DNA of 64,000 nucleotides. Origin: Larix kaempferi (Eukaryota > Streptophyta > Pinopsida > Pinales > Pinaceae). Below, piece by piece: positions 25,101 through 35,458 of this stretch. Each line of letters opens with the position of its first letter. Position 1 is the stretch's first letter. Location of the stretch: positions 186,001 through 250,000 of the forward strand of contig BSBM01002059.1 in the NCBI GenBank assembly GCA_027924585.1, read 5' to 3'. The notes beneath the pieces were generated by a model. It was not told the origin of the DNA. It saw nothing but the letters and a program-made list of their open reading frames with translations, and searched no databases. Position numbers and translations under genes: made by a program.

Positions 25101-26617
25101 CAAGGTAGTGAGTTAGGGAAGAGGGTGACTCGAGGAACCTCGCTCTGTATATAAGTGTTGTTCTCTCATGAAAAACACTCCTCGGAAATGCCCAGACTTA
25201 CCTTGAAATGCTTGATCATTGCCCAGAATTAGAAGTGCTCAGTGTGAAGTTTTAGTTTTGTCTGATGATCTTTTAAATTGCCTATAATTCTCATTAACCT
25301 GTTGCTGTGCATTTACAAGAACCCAAAGTAATCTCCAAAAAGGTCCATTGAATTCTGTATCTTAGGTTTCAAAAGGATGTTGTGACTACTATTCAATACT
25401 ACACGCTTGTAAATCATCTCCAAAGCCTCTCGTAGGCCAGTGAAAACTTATATAAGGATTCCAAACTGAAACCTGATCCATACAATCAATGAGGGGGACA
25501 AGTGCTAGACTTGTGCACATGCCTCCAAAGTTGAATCTTCCATTAAAATAAGAGAAGGTTGGTTGCTATAATAGTTCAGAGTCTTTATCTTTTTGTTACA
25601 TGGCTGATAAAATTTTCCTTTTGCCCTCAAATTAACTCAGATTTGAGGTCTGGGGTGTTCGATTGTTGTTTTATGTTCTGAAATGCAACTAGAAGTAAAG
25701 ATAATAACTTTTCAGTGCTATTCAATGATAAAACCATACCTAGAATAACTGATTATCATAGACTTGCATTTCTTGATAGAATTGGTGGTTTTCTGTTTAT
25801 TATCAGCCTAGTGTCCTCTGTATTGATGGGTTGTGTATTTGTATAACATGTGATACCTCCAAACATGTGATCAACTTAGTAGAGATGGGCTTGAATAAGT
25901 CTCATAAGTTTGGTGTTGTGAGGAATCACCTCCCGATATAGACTGCCAAAAATCTTTGAGAAAGGGACAACCTTAATCATGGAATAAACAATGATATCTC
26001 CGTATGTTCTTACAATATATCATACACTTGGAGATGAAGTGCTCCTATGTGTCAATCTCCACCAATTGACACAACTGGCATATCCTACCGAGATGTATAT
26101 TGTGGTGTTAGAATGCCACAGCCCAGCAGTACCATGAGCCTACGCGACCGATGGCATTTAATGTATAGTATGGAATCCTCATTCCTCTCATGGGGCTTCT
26201 TCATTCCTTAAAATTGCAATTCTTTACACTTTCAATGAAGAAGGCTTGAGGACTAACCTCTCCAACTTTAGTTTATCAATATGTGTCCATCCAGTGATTT
26301 CCCCCACTTTTTAGTTGTTGCTCTTGGTTTTCCCGTTTTTACACCAAGCTTCTTAACTTGCATATCCTACCTGGTGTGCTCCCACCCCAACTAGCTTTGG
26401 AACAAAAAGCATTTTATGCCCAACCTTTTGGTCCTTTTTCTAACACTAGGTCTCCTTTGGTAGCTCCACTGTCCTTTTCCGTTACAATCATTGTACCACT
26501 ACCAACAACTTGCATTATTGTTGTAATTGGTGTAAACCAGTACACTTATGGCATTTCCCATCACAGTATCATGGCTTTGTTGGTAATCCTAATGTTTTTT
26601 TCTTAGCTTTTTAGGTT
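22196..26617 (+). repeat. Unit U7, L type, 4422 bp
   Basis: A 22196-23591 with hairpin 22256-22497; B 23592-24789 with hairpin 23652-23894; insert 24790-26449; tail 26450-26617. A single-base loss near 25785 breaks the exon-like frame that stays open in the other full-insert units that keep this region. Confidence 0.92.
22543..22953 (-). other. Recurrent 136-codon minus-strand frame in A, probably non-coding
   Basis: Open in U1, U2, U3, U5-U8, U10-U13 and U15-U17; shortened in U9 and U14 and deleted in U4. No signal peptide, domain or known motif is visible. The homologous B frame has 76 codons and differs from A mainly by amino-acid-changing substitutions (6 of 8 in the stretch compared). 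I list it because it is the most persistent frame in the array, not because I believe it is a gene. Confidence 0.12.
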
Positions 26618-26677
26618 ACTCCAAAAGTGTTTTCACCTTGCTAGGAGAGCAATGTGTGTCCCAGGTTGTTGGAGATG

Positions 26678-26919
26678 CTTCGTGGACATATGGATTGCTC
26701 GGTTTGGGTAGATGCTTGACCTTGGTTAGAGAGGGAGCGCGACACTCTTATGTAGGAGGTTGTTACCCTGATCGGCATAATGATTGACCCGTTGGGTGCA
26801 CACATTGGGGGAGTCATCATGCCGATCAAGGTAACATCCTTCTAGCTAAGAGTGCCATGCTACCTCTGTAATAGAGGTCAAGTATCCACCCAAAGCAAGC
26901 CATGCATATGTCCATGAAG
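26678..26919. repeat. Long inverted repeat in A monomer (242 bp)
   Basis: The left arm runs from cttcgtggacatatgg to cccgttg, the right arm from cattggg to gcatatgtccatgaag, with loop ggtgcaca. Arms of about 117 bp pair with scattered mismatches and small bulges. The strongest match is gttaccctgatcggcat against atgccgatcaaggtaac. The same structure sits at +60 to +301 from every A start except U4, where it is deleted. Confidence 0.88.
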
Positions 26920-27880
26920 ACACACTAAGGGGTATTCCAATTCTTGGTCATGTGAGGTAGGTAGCTAGGAGGAGGGGGGTTTTGGGCACACGGAGCGGTT
27001 TTGGGCACTTGGATGAGGACACTTAGACCTTGGAGATTCTGTCCATGTGATATATAACTTGGATGTTAGAAACTTAACTAGAGGAAGGTTGGGATGAGGA
27101 CCATGCTTGATGGACTTAGTGATGGACCTAGATGCATTTGTGGTGGAGGAGCGTTCAAGCTTTGTGACCGTATTGGCAAACATCAAAGTAGTATTGTGCA
27201 CAGAGAGGACATGTTGCATAGAGCTATAGAGGATATCCTTGTGGGAGGAGACTTGTAGAGCGGAAGAGGGGGCATTGGACTGACAACTTATCAGAGAGTG
27301 GAGCATATTGGAGGAGGGGCTCTTAGCCCAAGGAGGATCATGATTAGTGAGACAGGAAAGGAGAGCACAGCTCATGCTTCCAAGAATAGGATGAGAAATA
27401 TAGCAAAGGGAGTGTGCCCTTCATAGAATGTCATAGCGACAGGTGAGGTCCTCTTCAATGTTGCCAATAATAGGATGTAACTAGCATGAAGAAGACTTCC
27501 CTCATGCTCGATATGTAACTCCTCACTACGACATCCTCACGTTATTGCCTACAATAGTGAATAACTGCCCCTTTAAGTTTCCTCCATGATGCTGCCCAGA
27601 GTAGTTTGTAATTGCTCCAATGTTGGCGACTGAGGTAAAGACTTCATTCTACGGCTGCAGATAATGTAGAGGATGATGAACAAGTGTGTTTTGAGGCGCA
27701 GAAAGTCTGGGAGCTTAGGAATGCTCCGAGCTGAAGAAATGTATGACCATTTAGGTTCAAGACATATCTCCCAATTGTCTTGGCAACGGAAAACCTCGTC
27801 CTCCAAGGATGCGACTTCACCACAGGCTTGAAACAAGGTAGCTTTCCTTTGTTGGTAGCTCCGCTCTCCTTTTCCATTGC

Positions 27881-27917
27881 AATCGCTATACCACTACCAA
27901 CAACTTGCATTATTGTT
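27881..27917. repeat. Small hairpin near monomer 3' end
   Basis: The bases actaccaacaa and ttgttgtagt pair around cttgcatta with one bulge. It occurs near the end of A and again in the B tail, where the right arm reads ttgttgtaat and is weaker. In U1 it lies at 1591-1620. Confidence 0.55.
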
Positions 27918-28012
27918 GTAGTAGGTGTAAACCACTACACTTATAGTATTTATCGTCACTATATCTTGGCTTTGTTGGTGATCCTAATGTTTTTTCCTTA
28001 GCTTTTTAGGTT

Positions 28013-29209
28013 ACTGAAAAAATGTTTTCACCCTTCTAGGAAAGCAGTGTGTGTCCTAACTCCTTGGAGATGCTTCATGGACATATGGATGGCTCGGTTT
28101 GGGTGGATTCTTGACCTTGGTTGGAGAGGTAGCGTGGCACTCTTAGCAGGAAGGTTGTTACCCTGATCGACATAATGACCGACCCATTGGGTGCACACAA
28201 TGGGGGTGCCATCATGCCGATCAGGGTAACAACCTCCAAGCCAAGAGTGCCATGTTAGCTCTCTAACGAAGGTCAAGCATCCACCCAAACCAAGCCATGC
28301 ATATGTCCGTAAAGGCACACAAAGGGGGATTCCAATTCTCAGTCATGGGAGGTAACTAGCTAGGAGGAGGAGTTTTGGGCTCTTGGATGAGCATACTTAG
28401 CCCTTGGAGATTAGGTCCATGTGATATATACCTTGGATGTTGGACACTTAACTGGAGGAAGCTTGGGATGAGGACAATGCTTCATGGACTTAGCGATGGA
28501 CATAGACACATTTGTGGAGGAGGATCATTCAAGCTTTCTGACCATATTGGCAAACATCAAAGTAGTATTTTGCATAGAGAGGACATTTTGCATAGAGATA
28601 TACGAGATCCTTGTGGGAGCACACTTATAGAGCGGAAGAGGGAGCATTGGACTATCAAATTATCGGAGAGTGCAGCATCTTGGAGGAGGGGCTTTGAGAC
28701 CAAGAAGGATCATGATTGGTGGGACGGGAAAGGTGAGCACACCTCATGCTTCCAAGAATAGGATGAGAAATATAGGAAAAGGGAGTGTGCCCTTCATAGA
28801 ATGTCATAGCCACAAGTGAAGCCCTGTTTAATGTTGCCAAGAATAGGATGTAGCTACCATCAAGAAGAGTTCCCTGATGCTCCATATGTAACTGCTCACT
28901 ACTCTATCCGCACGTGTTTTCCTACAATAGTGTATAACTTCCCCTTTCAGGTGCCTTCATGCTGCTGCCCAGAGTATTTTGTAACTGCTCCAATGTTGGC
29001 GACTGAGCTAAAGACTTGATTCTAGGGACGGGGATAATGTAGAGGATGATGAACAAGTGTGTTTTCAGGTGGATAAATCTGGAAGCTAAGGAATGCACTA
29101 AGCTGAAGAAAGATATGACAATTTAGGTTCAAGACATATCTTCCAAGTGTCTTGACAGCGAAGAAACTCCTCCTTAAAGGATCCAACTTCACCACAGGCT
29201 TGAAACAAG
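28013..29209 (+). repeat. B monomer 5' part, reference copy (1197 bp)
   Basis: Homologous to A from the first base. It differs from A by scattered substitutions and by an 18-bp tandem duplication (attttgcatagagaggac, 28567-28584, followed by a close copy from 28585). The duplication is present in U5-U10, U12, U13, U15 and U16 and absent from U1-U4, U11 and U14, which makes B 1179 bp there. The remaining B homology resumes after the insert as a 168-bp tail (30871-31038). Confidence 0.9.
28073..28314. repeat. Long inverted repeat in B monomer (242 bp)
   Basis: Same position within the monomer as in A, but better paired near the centre: cccattg, loop ggtgcaca, caatggg. By hand I count about 20 mismatches in 117 arm positions using the consensus left arm. 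Conserved paired blocks include gttaccctgatcga with atgccgatcagggtaac, ctacctctc, and gggtggat with atccaccc. It could extrude as a cruciform or give a long hairpin RNA; which, if either, is unknown. Confidence 0.9.
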
Positions 29210-29567
29210 GTCGATCCGAGGGCAACATAAGAAACACTCCACAGAACTACACACCCTCCGTATTGCGGATAGATGGTAGATATTGTGACTGCGACCTCCC
29301 TCTAAACTTCCAGTTACCACATAAAACGATAAAAACTGTCTTCTGAACCAGGGTTGCTGTCCTTTGAGACAGGGTTGAAGGTGGATGTTATTGTTGCCGA
29401 ATATATCCTTAGATACATCAATGATCAGGCCTTTGCCATGGTTGCAACAAACCCAGGACTGATGTTCTTCATGCTTAGATTGCACCCAAAATATTTTCGG
29501 TGGCTTGTAGAGAACGAATCCAAGGTAGCGAGTTAGGGAAGAGGGTGACTGGAGGAACCTCGCTCTG

Positions 29568-29575
29568 TATATAAG
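29568..29575 (+). promoter_or_regulatory. TATA-like motif in full insert
   Basis: Motif tatataag in the context gctctgtatataagtgttg, preserved in every full-insert unit I compared and removed in S units. By sequence alone it resembles a plant TATA box. No transcription start or initiator can be shown, and AT-rich DNA gives such motifs by chance. Confidence 0.25.
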
Positions 29576-29732
29576 TGTTGTTCTCTCATGAAAAACACTC
29601 CTCGGAAATGCCCAGACTTACCCTGAAATGGTTGATCATTGCACAGAATTAGAAGTGCTCAGTGTGAAGTTTTAGTTTTGTCTGATGATCTTTTAAATTG
29701 CCTATAATTCTCATTAACCTGTTGCTTTAGAT

Positions 29733-29867
29733 TTACAAGAACCCAAAGTAATCTCCAAAAAGGTCCATTGAATTCTGTATCTTAGGTTTCAAAAGGATGT
29801 TGTGACTACTATTCAATACTACACGCTTGTAAATCATCTCCAAAGCCTCTCGTAGGCCAGTGAAAAC
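29733..29867 (-). pseudogene. Minus-strand exon-like frame in insert, 44 codons
   Basis: Open on the minus strand from just after a taa stop to a terminal taa, with protein-like composition (LREALEMIYKR near the start, DLFGDYFGFL at the end). No start codon opens it and no strong splice acceptor is visible. Differences between copies are often amino-acid-changing (A to S and I to T in U13; S to L in U12). I do not recognise it. It may be the last exon remnant of a captured gene, or chance. Confidence 0.2.
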
Positions 29868-29876
29868 TTATATAAG
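29867..29876. promoter_or_regulatory. Perfect 10-bp palindrome cttatataag in insert
   Basis: Self-complementary AT-rich motif in the middle of the insert, present in the full-insert copies except U15, whose 130-bp deletion removes it. It could be a second TATA-like element on either strand; no supporting context was found. Confidence 0.2.
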
Positions 29877-30135
29877 GATTCCAAACTGAAACCTGATCCA
29901 TACAATCAATGAGGGGGACAAGTGCTAGACTTGTGCACATGCCTCCAAAGTTGAATCTTCCATTAAAATGAGAGAAGGTTGGTTGCTATAATAGTTCAGA
30001 GTCTTTATCTTTTTGTTACATGGCTGATAAATTTTTCCTTTTGCCCTCAAATTAACTCAGATTTGAGGTCTGGGGTGTTCGATTGTTGTTTTATGTTCTG
30101 AAATGCAACTAGAAGTAAAGATAATAACTTTTCAG

Positions 30136-30362
30136 TGCTATTCAATGATAAAACCATACCTAGAATAACTGATTATCATAGACTTGCATTTCTTGATAGA
30201 ATTGGAGGATTTTCTGTTTATTATCAGCCTAGTGTCCTCTGTATTGATGGGTTGTGTATTTGTATAACATGTGATGCCTCCAAACATGTGATCGACTTAG
30301 TAGAGATGGGCTTGAATAAGTCTCATAAGTTTGGTGTTGTGAGGAATCACCTCCCGATATAG
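30136..30362 (+). pseudogene. Exon-like frame in insert, about 75 codons
   Basis: Preceded by aacttttcag, a good splice-acceptor-like sequence, then an open frame to tag at 30360-30362 containing GGFSVYYQPSVLCIDG and LVEMGLNKSHKFGVV. I do not recognise the family. Homologous frames occur at 7321, 16871, 21293, 34555, 46035, 50455, 57622 and 62044; U7 has a one-base loss and U10 lacks it. Most differences between copies change the amino acid (for example CDASKHVID, CDGSKHVIT, CDACKHVIH, CDVSKHVID), which argues against present coding function. A captured exon fragment or chance are both possible. Confidence 0.25.
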
Positions 30363-31038
30363 ACTGCCAAAAATCTTTGAAAAAGGGACAACCTTAATCA
30401 TGGAATAAACAATGATTTCTCCGTATGTTCTTACAATATATCATACACTTGGAGATGAAGTGCTCCTATGTCTCAATCTCCACCAATTGACACAACTGGC
30501 ATATCCTACCGAGATGTATATTGTGGTGTTAGAATGCCACAGCCCAGCAGTACCATGAGCCTACGCGATCGAAGGCATTTAATGTATAGTATGGAATCCT
30601 CATTCCTCTCATGGGGCTTCTTCATTCCTTACTATTGCAATTCTTTACACTTTCAATGAAGAAGGCTTGAGGACTAACCTCTCCAACTTTAGTTTATCAA
30701 TATGTGTCCATCCACTCATTTCCCCCACTTTTTAGTTGTTGCTCTTGGTTTTCCCGTTTTTACACCAAGCTTCTTAACTTGCATATCCTACCTGGTGTGC
30801 TCCCACGCCAACTAGCTTTGGAACAAAAAGCATTTTATGCCCTACCTTTTGGTCCTTTTTCTAACACTAGGTCTCCTTTGGTAGCTCCACTGTCCTTTTC
30901 CGTTACAATCATTGTACCACTACCAACAACTTGCATTATTGTTGTAATTGGTGTAAACCACTACACTTATGGCATTTCCCATCACAGTATCATGGCTTTG
31001 TTGGTAATCCTAATGTTTTTTTCTTACCTTTTTAGGTT

Positions 31039-34000
31039 ACTCCAAAAGTGTTTTCACCTTGCTAGGAGAGCAATGTGTGTCGCAGCTTGTTGGAGATGCT
31101 TCGTGGACATATGGATTGCTCGGTTTGGGTAGATGCTTGACCTTGGTTAGAGAGGGAGCGCGACACTCTTATCTAGGAGGTTGTTACCCTGATCGGCATA
31201 ATGATTGACTCGTTGGGTGCACACATTGTGGGAGTCATCATGCCGATCAAGGTAACATCCTTCTAGCTAAGAGTGCCATGCTACCCCTGTAATAGAGGTC
31301 AAGTATCCACCCAAAGCAAGCCATGCATATGTGCATGAAGACACACTAAGGGGTATTCAGATTCTTGGTCATGTGAGGTAGGTAGCTAGGAGGAGGGGGG
31401 TTTTGGGCACACGGAGCGGTTTTGGGCACTTGGATGAGGACACTTAGCCCTTGGAGATTCTGTCCATGTAATATATAACTTGGATGTTAGACACTTAACT
31501 AGAGGAAGGTTGGGATGAGGACCATGCTTCATGGACTTAGTGATGGTCCTAGACGCATTTGTGGTGGAGGAGCGTTCAAGCTTTATGACCATATTGGCAA
31601 ACATCAAAGTAGTATTGGGCACAGAGAGGACATGTTGCATAGAGCTATAGAGGATATCCTTGTGGGAGGAGACTTGTAGAGCGGAAGAGGGGGCATTGGA
31701 CTGCCAACTTATCGGAGAGTGGAGCGTATTGGAGTGTTGCTCTTAGCCCAAGGAGGATCATGATCAGTGAGACGGGAAAGGAGAGCACAGCTCATGCTTC
31801 CAAGAATAGGATGAGAAATATAGGAAAGGGAGTGTGCCCTTCACAGAATGTCATAGCGACAGGTGAGGTCCTTTTCAATGTTGCCAATAATAGGATGTAA
31901 CTAGCATTTAGAAGACTTCCCTCATGCTCGATATGTAACTCCTCACTACTACATCCTCACGTTATTGCCTACAATAGTGTATAACTGCCCCTTTAGGTTT
32001 CCTTCATGCTGCTGCGCAGATTAGTTTGTAATTGCTCCAATGTTGGCGACTGAGGTAAAGACTTCATTCTACGGCTGCCGATAATGTAGAGGATGATGAA
32101 CAAGTGTGTTTTGAGGCGGAGAAAGTCTGGGAGCTTAGGAATGCTCCGAGCTGAAGAAATGTATGACCATTTAGGTTCAAGACATATCTCCCAATTGTCT
32201 TGGCAACGAAAAACCTCGTCCTCCAAGGATCCGACTTCACCACAGGCTTGAAACAAGGTAGCTTTCCTTTGTTGGTAGCTCCGCTCTCGTTTTCCATTGC
32301 AATCACTATACCACTACCAACAACTTGAATTATTGTTGTAGTAGGTGTAAAACACTACAGTTGTAGTATTTCTCGTCACTATATCTTTGCTTTGTTGGTG
32401 ATCCTAATGTTTTTTTCTTAGCTTTTTAGGTTACTGAAAAAATGTTTTCACCTTGCTAGGAAAGCAGTGTGTGTCCTAACTCCTTGGAGATGCTTCATGG
32501 ACATATGGATGGGTCGGTTTGGGTGGATTCTTGACCTTGGTTGGAGAGGTAGCGTGGCACTCTTAGCAAGAAGGTTGTTACCCTGATCGACATAATGACC
32601 GACCCATTGGGTGCACACAATGGGGGTGCCATCATGCCGATCAGGGTAACAACCTCCAAGCCAAGAGTGCCATGTTACCTCTCTAAAGAAGGTCAAGTAT
32701 CCACCCAAACCAACCCATGCATATGTCCGTAAAGACACACAAAGGGGGATTCCAATTCTCAGTCATGGGAGGTAACTGGCTAGGAGGAGGAGTTTTGGGC
32801 ACTTGGATGAGCATACTTAGCCCTTGGAGATTAGGTCCATGTGATATATACCTTGGATGTTGGACACTCAATTGGAGGAAGCTTGGGATGACGACAATGC
32901 TTCATGGACTTAGAGATGGACATAGACACATTTGTGGAGGAGGATCATTCAAGCTTTCTGACCATATTGGCAAACATCAAAGTAGTATTTTGCATAGAGA
33001 GTACATTTTGCATAGAGATAGACGAGATCCTTATGGGAGCATACTTATAGAGCGGAAGAGGGAGCATTGGACTATCAAATTATCAGAGAGTGCAACATCT
33101 TGGAGGAGGGGCTTTGAGCCCAAGAAGGATCATGATTGGTGGGACGGGAAAGGAGAGCACACCTCATGCTTCGAAGAATAGGATGAGAAATATAGGAAAA
33201 GGGAGTGTGCCCTTCATAGAATGTCATAGCCACAAGTGAAGCCCCCTTTAATGTTGCCAAGAATAGGATGTAGCTACCATCAAGAAGAGTTCCCTGATGC
33301 TCCATATGTAACTGCTCACTACTCTATCCTCACGTGTTTGCCTACAATAGTGTATAACTTCCCCTTTAAGGTGCCTTCATGCTACTGCCCAGAGTAGTTT
33401 GTAACTGCTCCAATGTTGGCGACTGAGCTAAAGAATTCATTCTAGGGACGAGGATAATGTAGAGGATGATGAACAAGTGTGTTTTCAGGTGGATAAATCT
33501 GGAAGCTAAGGAATGCACTAAGCTGAAGAAAGATATGACAATTTAGGTTCAAAACATATATTCCAAGTGTCTTGACAACGAAGAAACTCCTCCTTAAAGG
33601 ATCCAACTTCACCACAGGCTTGAAAAAAGGTCGATCCGAGGGCAACATAAGAAACACCCCACAGAACTACACACCCTCCGTATTGCGGATAGATGGTAGA
33701 TATTGTGACTGCGACCCCCCTCTAAACTTCCAGTTACCACATAAAACGATAAAAACAGTGTTCTGAACCAGGGTTGCTGTCCTTTGAGACAGGGTTGAAG
33801 GCGGATGTTATTGTTGCCGAATATATCCTGAGATACATCAATGATCAGGCCTTTGCCATGGTTGCAACAAACCCAGGACTGATGTTCTTCATGCTTAGAT
33901 TGCACCCAAAATATTTTCGGTGGCTTGTAGAGAACGAATCCAAGGTAGCGAGTTAGGGAAGAGGGTGACTGGAGGAACCTCGCTCTGTATATAAGTGTTG

Positions 34001-35458
34001 TTCTCTCATGAAAAACACTCCTCGGAATTGCCCAGACTTACCCTGAAATGCTTGATCATTGCCCAGAATTAGAAGTGCTCAGTTTGAAGTTTTAGTTTTG
34101 TCTGATGATCTTTTAAATTGCCTATAATTCTCATTAACCTGTTGCTGTACATTTACAAGAACCCAAAGTAATCTCAAAAAAGGTCCATTGTATTCTGTAT
34201 CTTAGGTTTCAAAAGGATGTTGTGACTACTATTCAATACTACACGCTTGTAAATCATCTCCAAAGCCTCTCGTAGGCCAGTGAAAACTTATATAAGGATT
34301 CCAAACTGAAACCTGATCCATACAATCATTGAGGGGGACAAGTGCTAGACTTGTGCACATGCCTCCAAAGTTGAATCTTCCATTAAAATGAGAGAAGGTT
34401 GGTTGCTATAATAGTTCAGAGTCTTTATCTTTTTGTTACATGGCTGATAAATTTTTCCTTTTGCCCTCAAATTAACTCAGATTTGAGGTCTGGGGTGTTC
34501 GATTGTTGTTTTATGTTCTGAAATGCAACTAGAAGTAAAGATAATAACTTTTCAGTGCTATTCAATGATAAAACCATACCTAGAATAACTGATTATCATA
34601 GACTTGCATTTCTTGATAGAATTGTAGGATTTTCTGTTTATTATCAGCCTATTGTCCTTTGTATTGATGGGTTGTGTATTTGTATAACATGTGATGTCTC
34701 CAAACATGTGATCGACTTAGTAGAGATGGGCTTGAATAAGTCTCATAAGTTTGGTGTTGTGAGGAATCACCTCCCGATATAGACTGCCAAAAATCTTTGA
34801 GAAAGGGACAACCTTAATCATGGAATAAACAATGATATCTCCGTATGTTCTTACAATATATCATACACTTGGAGATGAAGTGCTCGTATGTCTCAATCTC
34901 CACCAATTGACACAACTGGCATATCCTACCGAGATGTATATTGTGGTGTTAGAATGCCACAGCCCAGCAGTACCATGAGCCTACGCGATCGAAGGCATTT
35001 AATGTATAGTATGGAATCCTCATTCCTCTCATGGGGCTTCTTCATTCCTTACTATTGCAATTCTTTACACTTTCAATGAAGAAGGCTAGAGGACTAACCT
35101 CTTCAACTTTAGTTTATCAATATGTGTCCATCCACTCATTTCCCCCACTTTTTAGTTGTTGCTCTTGGTTTTCCCGTTGTTACACCAAGCTTGTTAACTT
35201 GCATATCCTACCTGGTGTGCTCCCACCCCAACTAGCTTTGGAACAAAAAGCATTTTATGCCCTACCTTTTGGTCCTTTTTCTAACACTAGGTCTCCTTTG
35301 GTAGCTCCACTCTCCTTTTCCGTTACAATCATTGTACCACTACCAACAACTTGCATTATTGTTGTAATTGGTGTAAACCAGTACACTTATGGCATTTCCC
35401 ATCACAGTATCATGGCTTTGTTGGTAATCCTAATGTTTTTTTCTTAGCTTATTAGGTT
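31039..35458 (+). repeat. Unit U9, L type, 4420 bp
   Basis: A 31039-32432 with hairpin 31099-31340; B 32433-33629 with hairpin 32493-32734; insert 33630-35290; tail 35291-35458. A has a private change at about 31731 (ggagtgttgctc in place of ggaggaggggctc). B shares the cttagagatggac variant with U6 and U16. Confidence 0.92.

Larger units (their letters stand above)
26618..28012 (+). repeat. A monomer, reference copy (1395 bp)
   Basis: Runs from actccaaaagtg to the matching actgaaaaaatg that opens B. It is 1395 bp in U1, U3, U5, U6, U8, U10, U11, U13 and U15. In order it holds the long hairpin (26678-26919), a 12-bp direct repeat ggttttgggcac at 26978-26989 and 26997-27008, a region whose reverse strand stays open for 136 codons in most copies, a purine-rich stretch, and a T-rich 3' end. 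It aligns with B over its full length once the B insert is removed. Confidence 0.9.
29210..30870 (+). repeat. B-specific 1.66-kb insert, reference copy
   Basis: A segment with no counterpart in A, splitting B between aaacaag and gtctcctttggtagctcc. It begins GT and ends AG, the last 24 bases being pyrimidine-rich with ctaac before cactag. The same borders occur in all full-insert copies: 6396-8056, 15946-17606, 20368-22027, 24790-26449, 33630-35290, 38051-39445, 45110-46770, 49531-51190, 56827-58357, 61119-62780. The borders also fit a short aggt direct repeat. I see no terminal inverted repeats or LTRs. It could be an inserted element, a captured gene fragment, or ancestral intron-like sequence lost from A. 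Its content is AT-rich with a few short exon-like frames. Confidence 0.85.
26618..31038 (+). repeat. Unit U8, L type, 4421 bp, reference copy
   Basis: A 26618-28012 with hairpin 26678-26919; B 28013-29209 with hairpin 28073-28314; insert 29210-30870; tail 30871-31038. I used this copy as the reference because it has no large private indel. Confidence 0.93.

Noticed and set aside
26678-26919. Hairpin as a recently inserted foldback transposon
   Set aside because: It lies in register in both A and B, so it predates their divergence, and no flanking target duplication is visible. An ancient insertion cannot be excluded.
29210-30870. Insert as an LTR retrotransposon or solo LTR
   Set aside because: It does not start TG and end CA, has no 5-bp duplication, no primer-binding site and no reverse transcriptase motif.
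32717-33181. Plus-strand frames of 122-154 codons in B (also at 12135 and 48696), as genes
   Set aside because: Their lengths vary with single substitutions at starts and stops, and they overlap the right arm of the hairpin. No recognisable motif.
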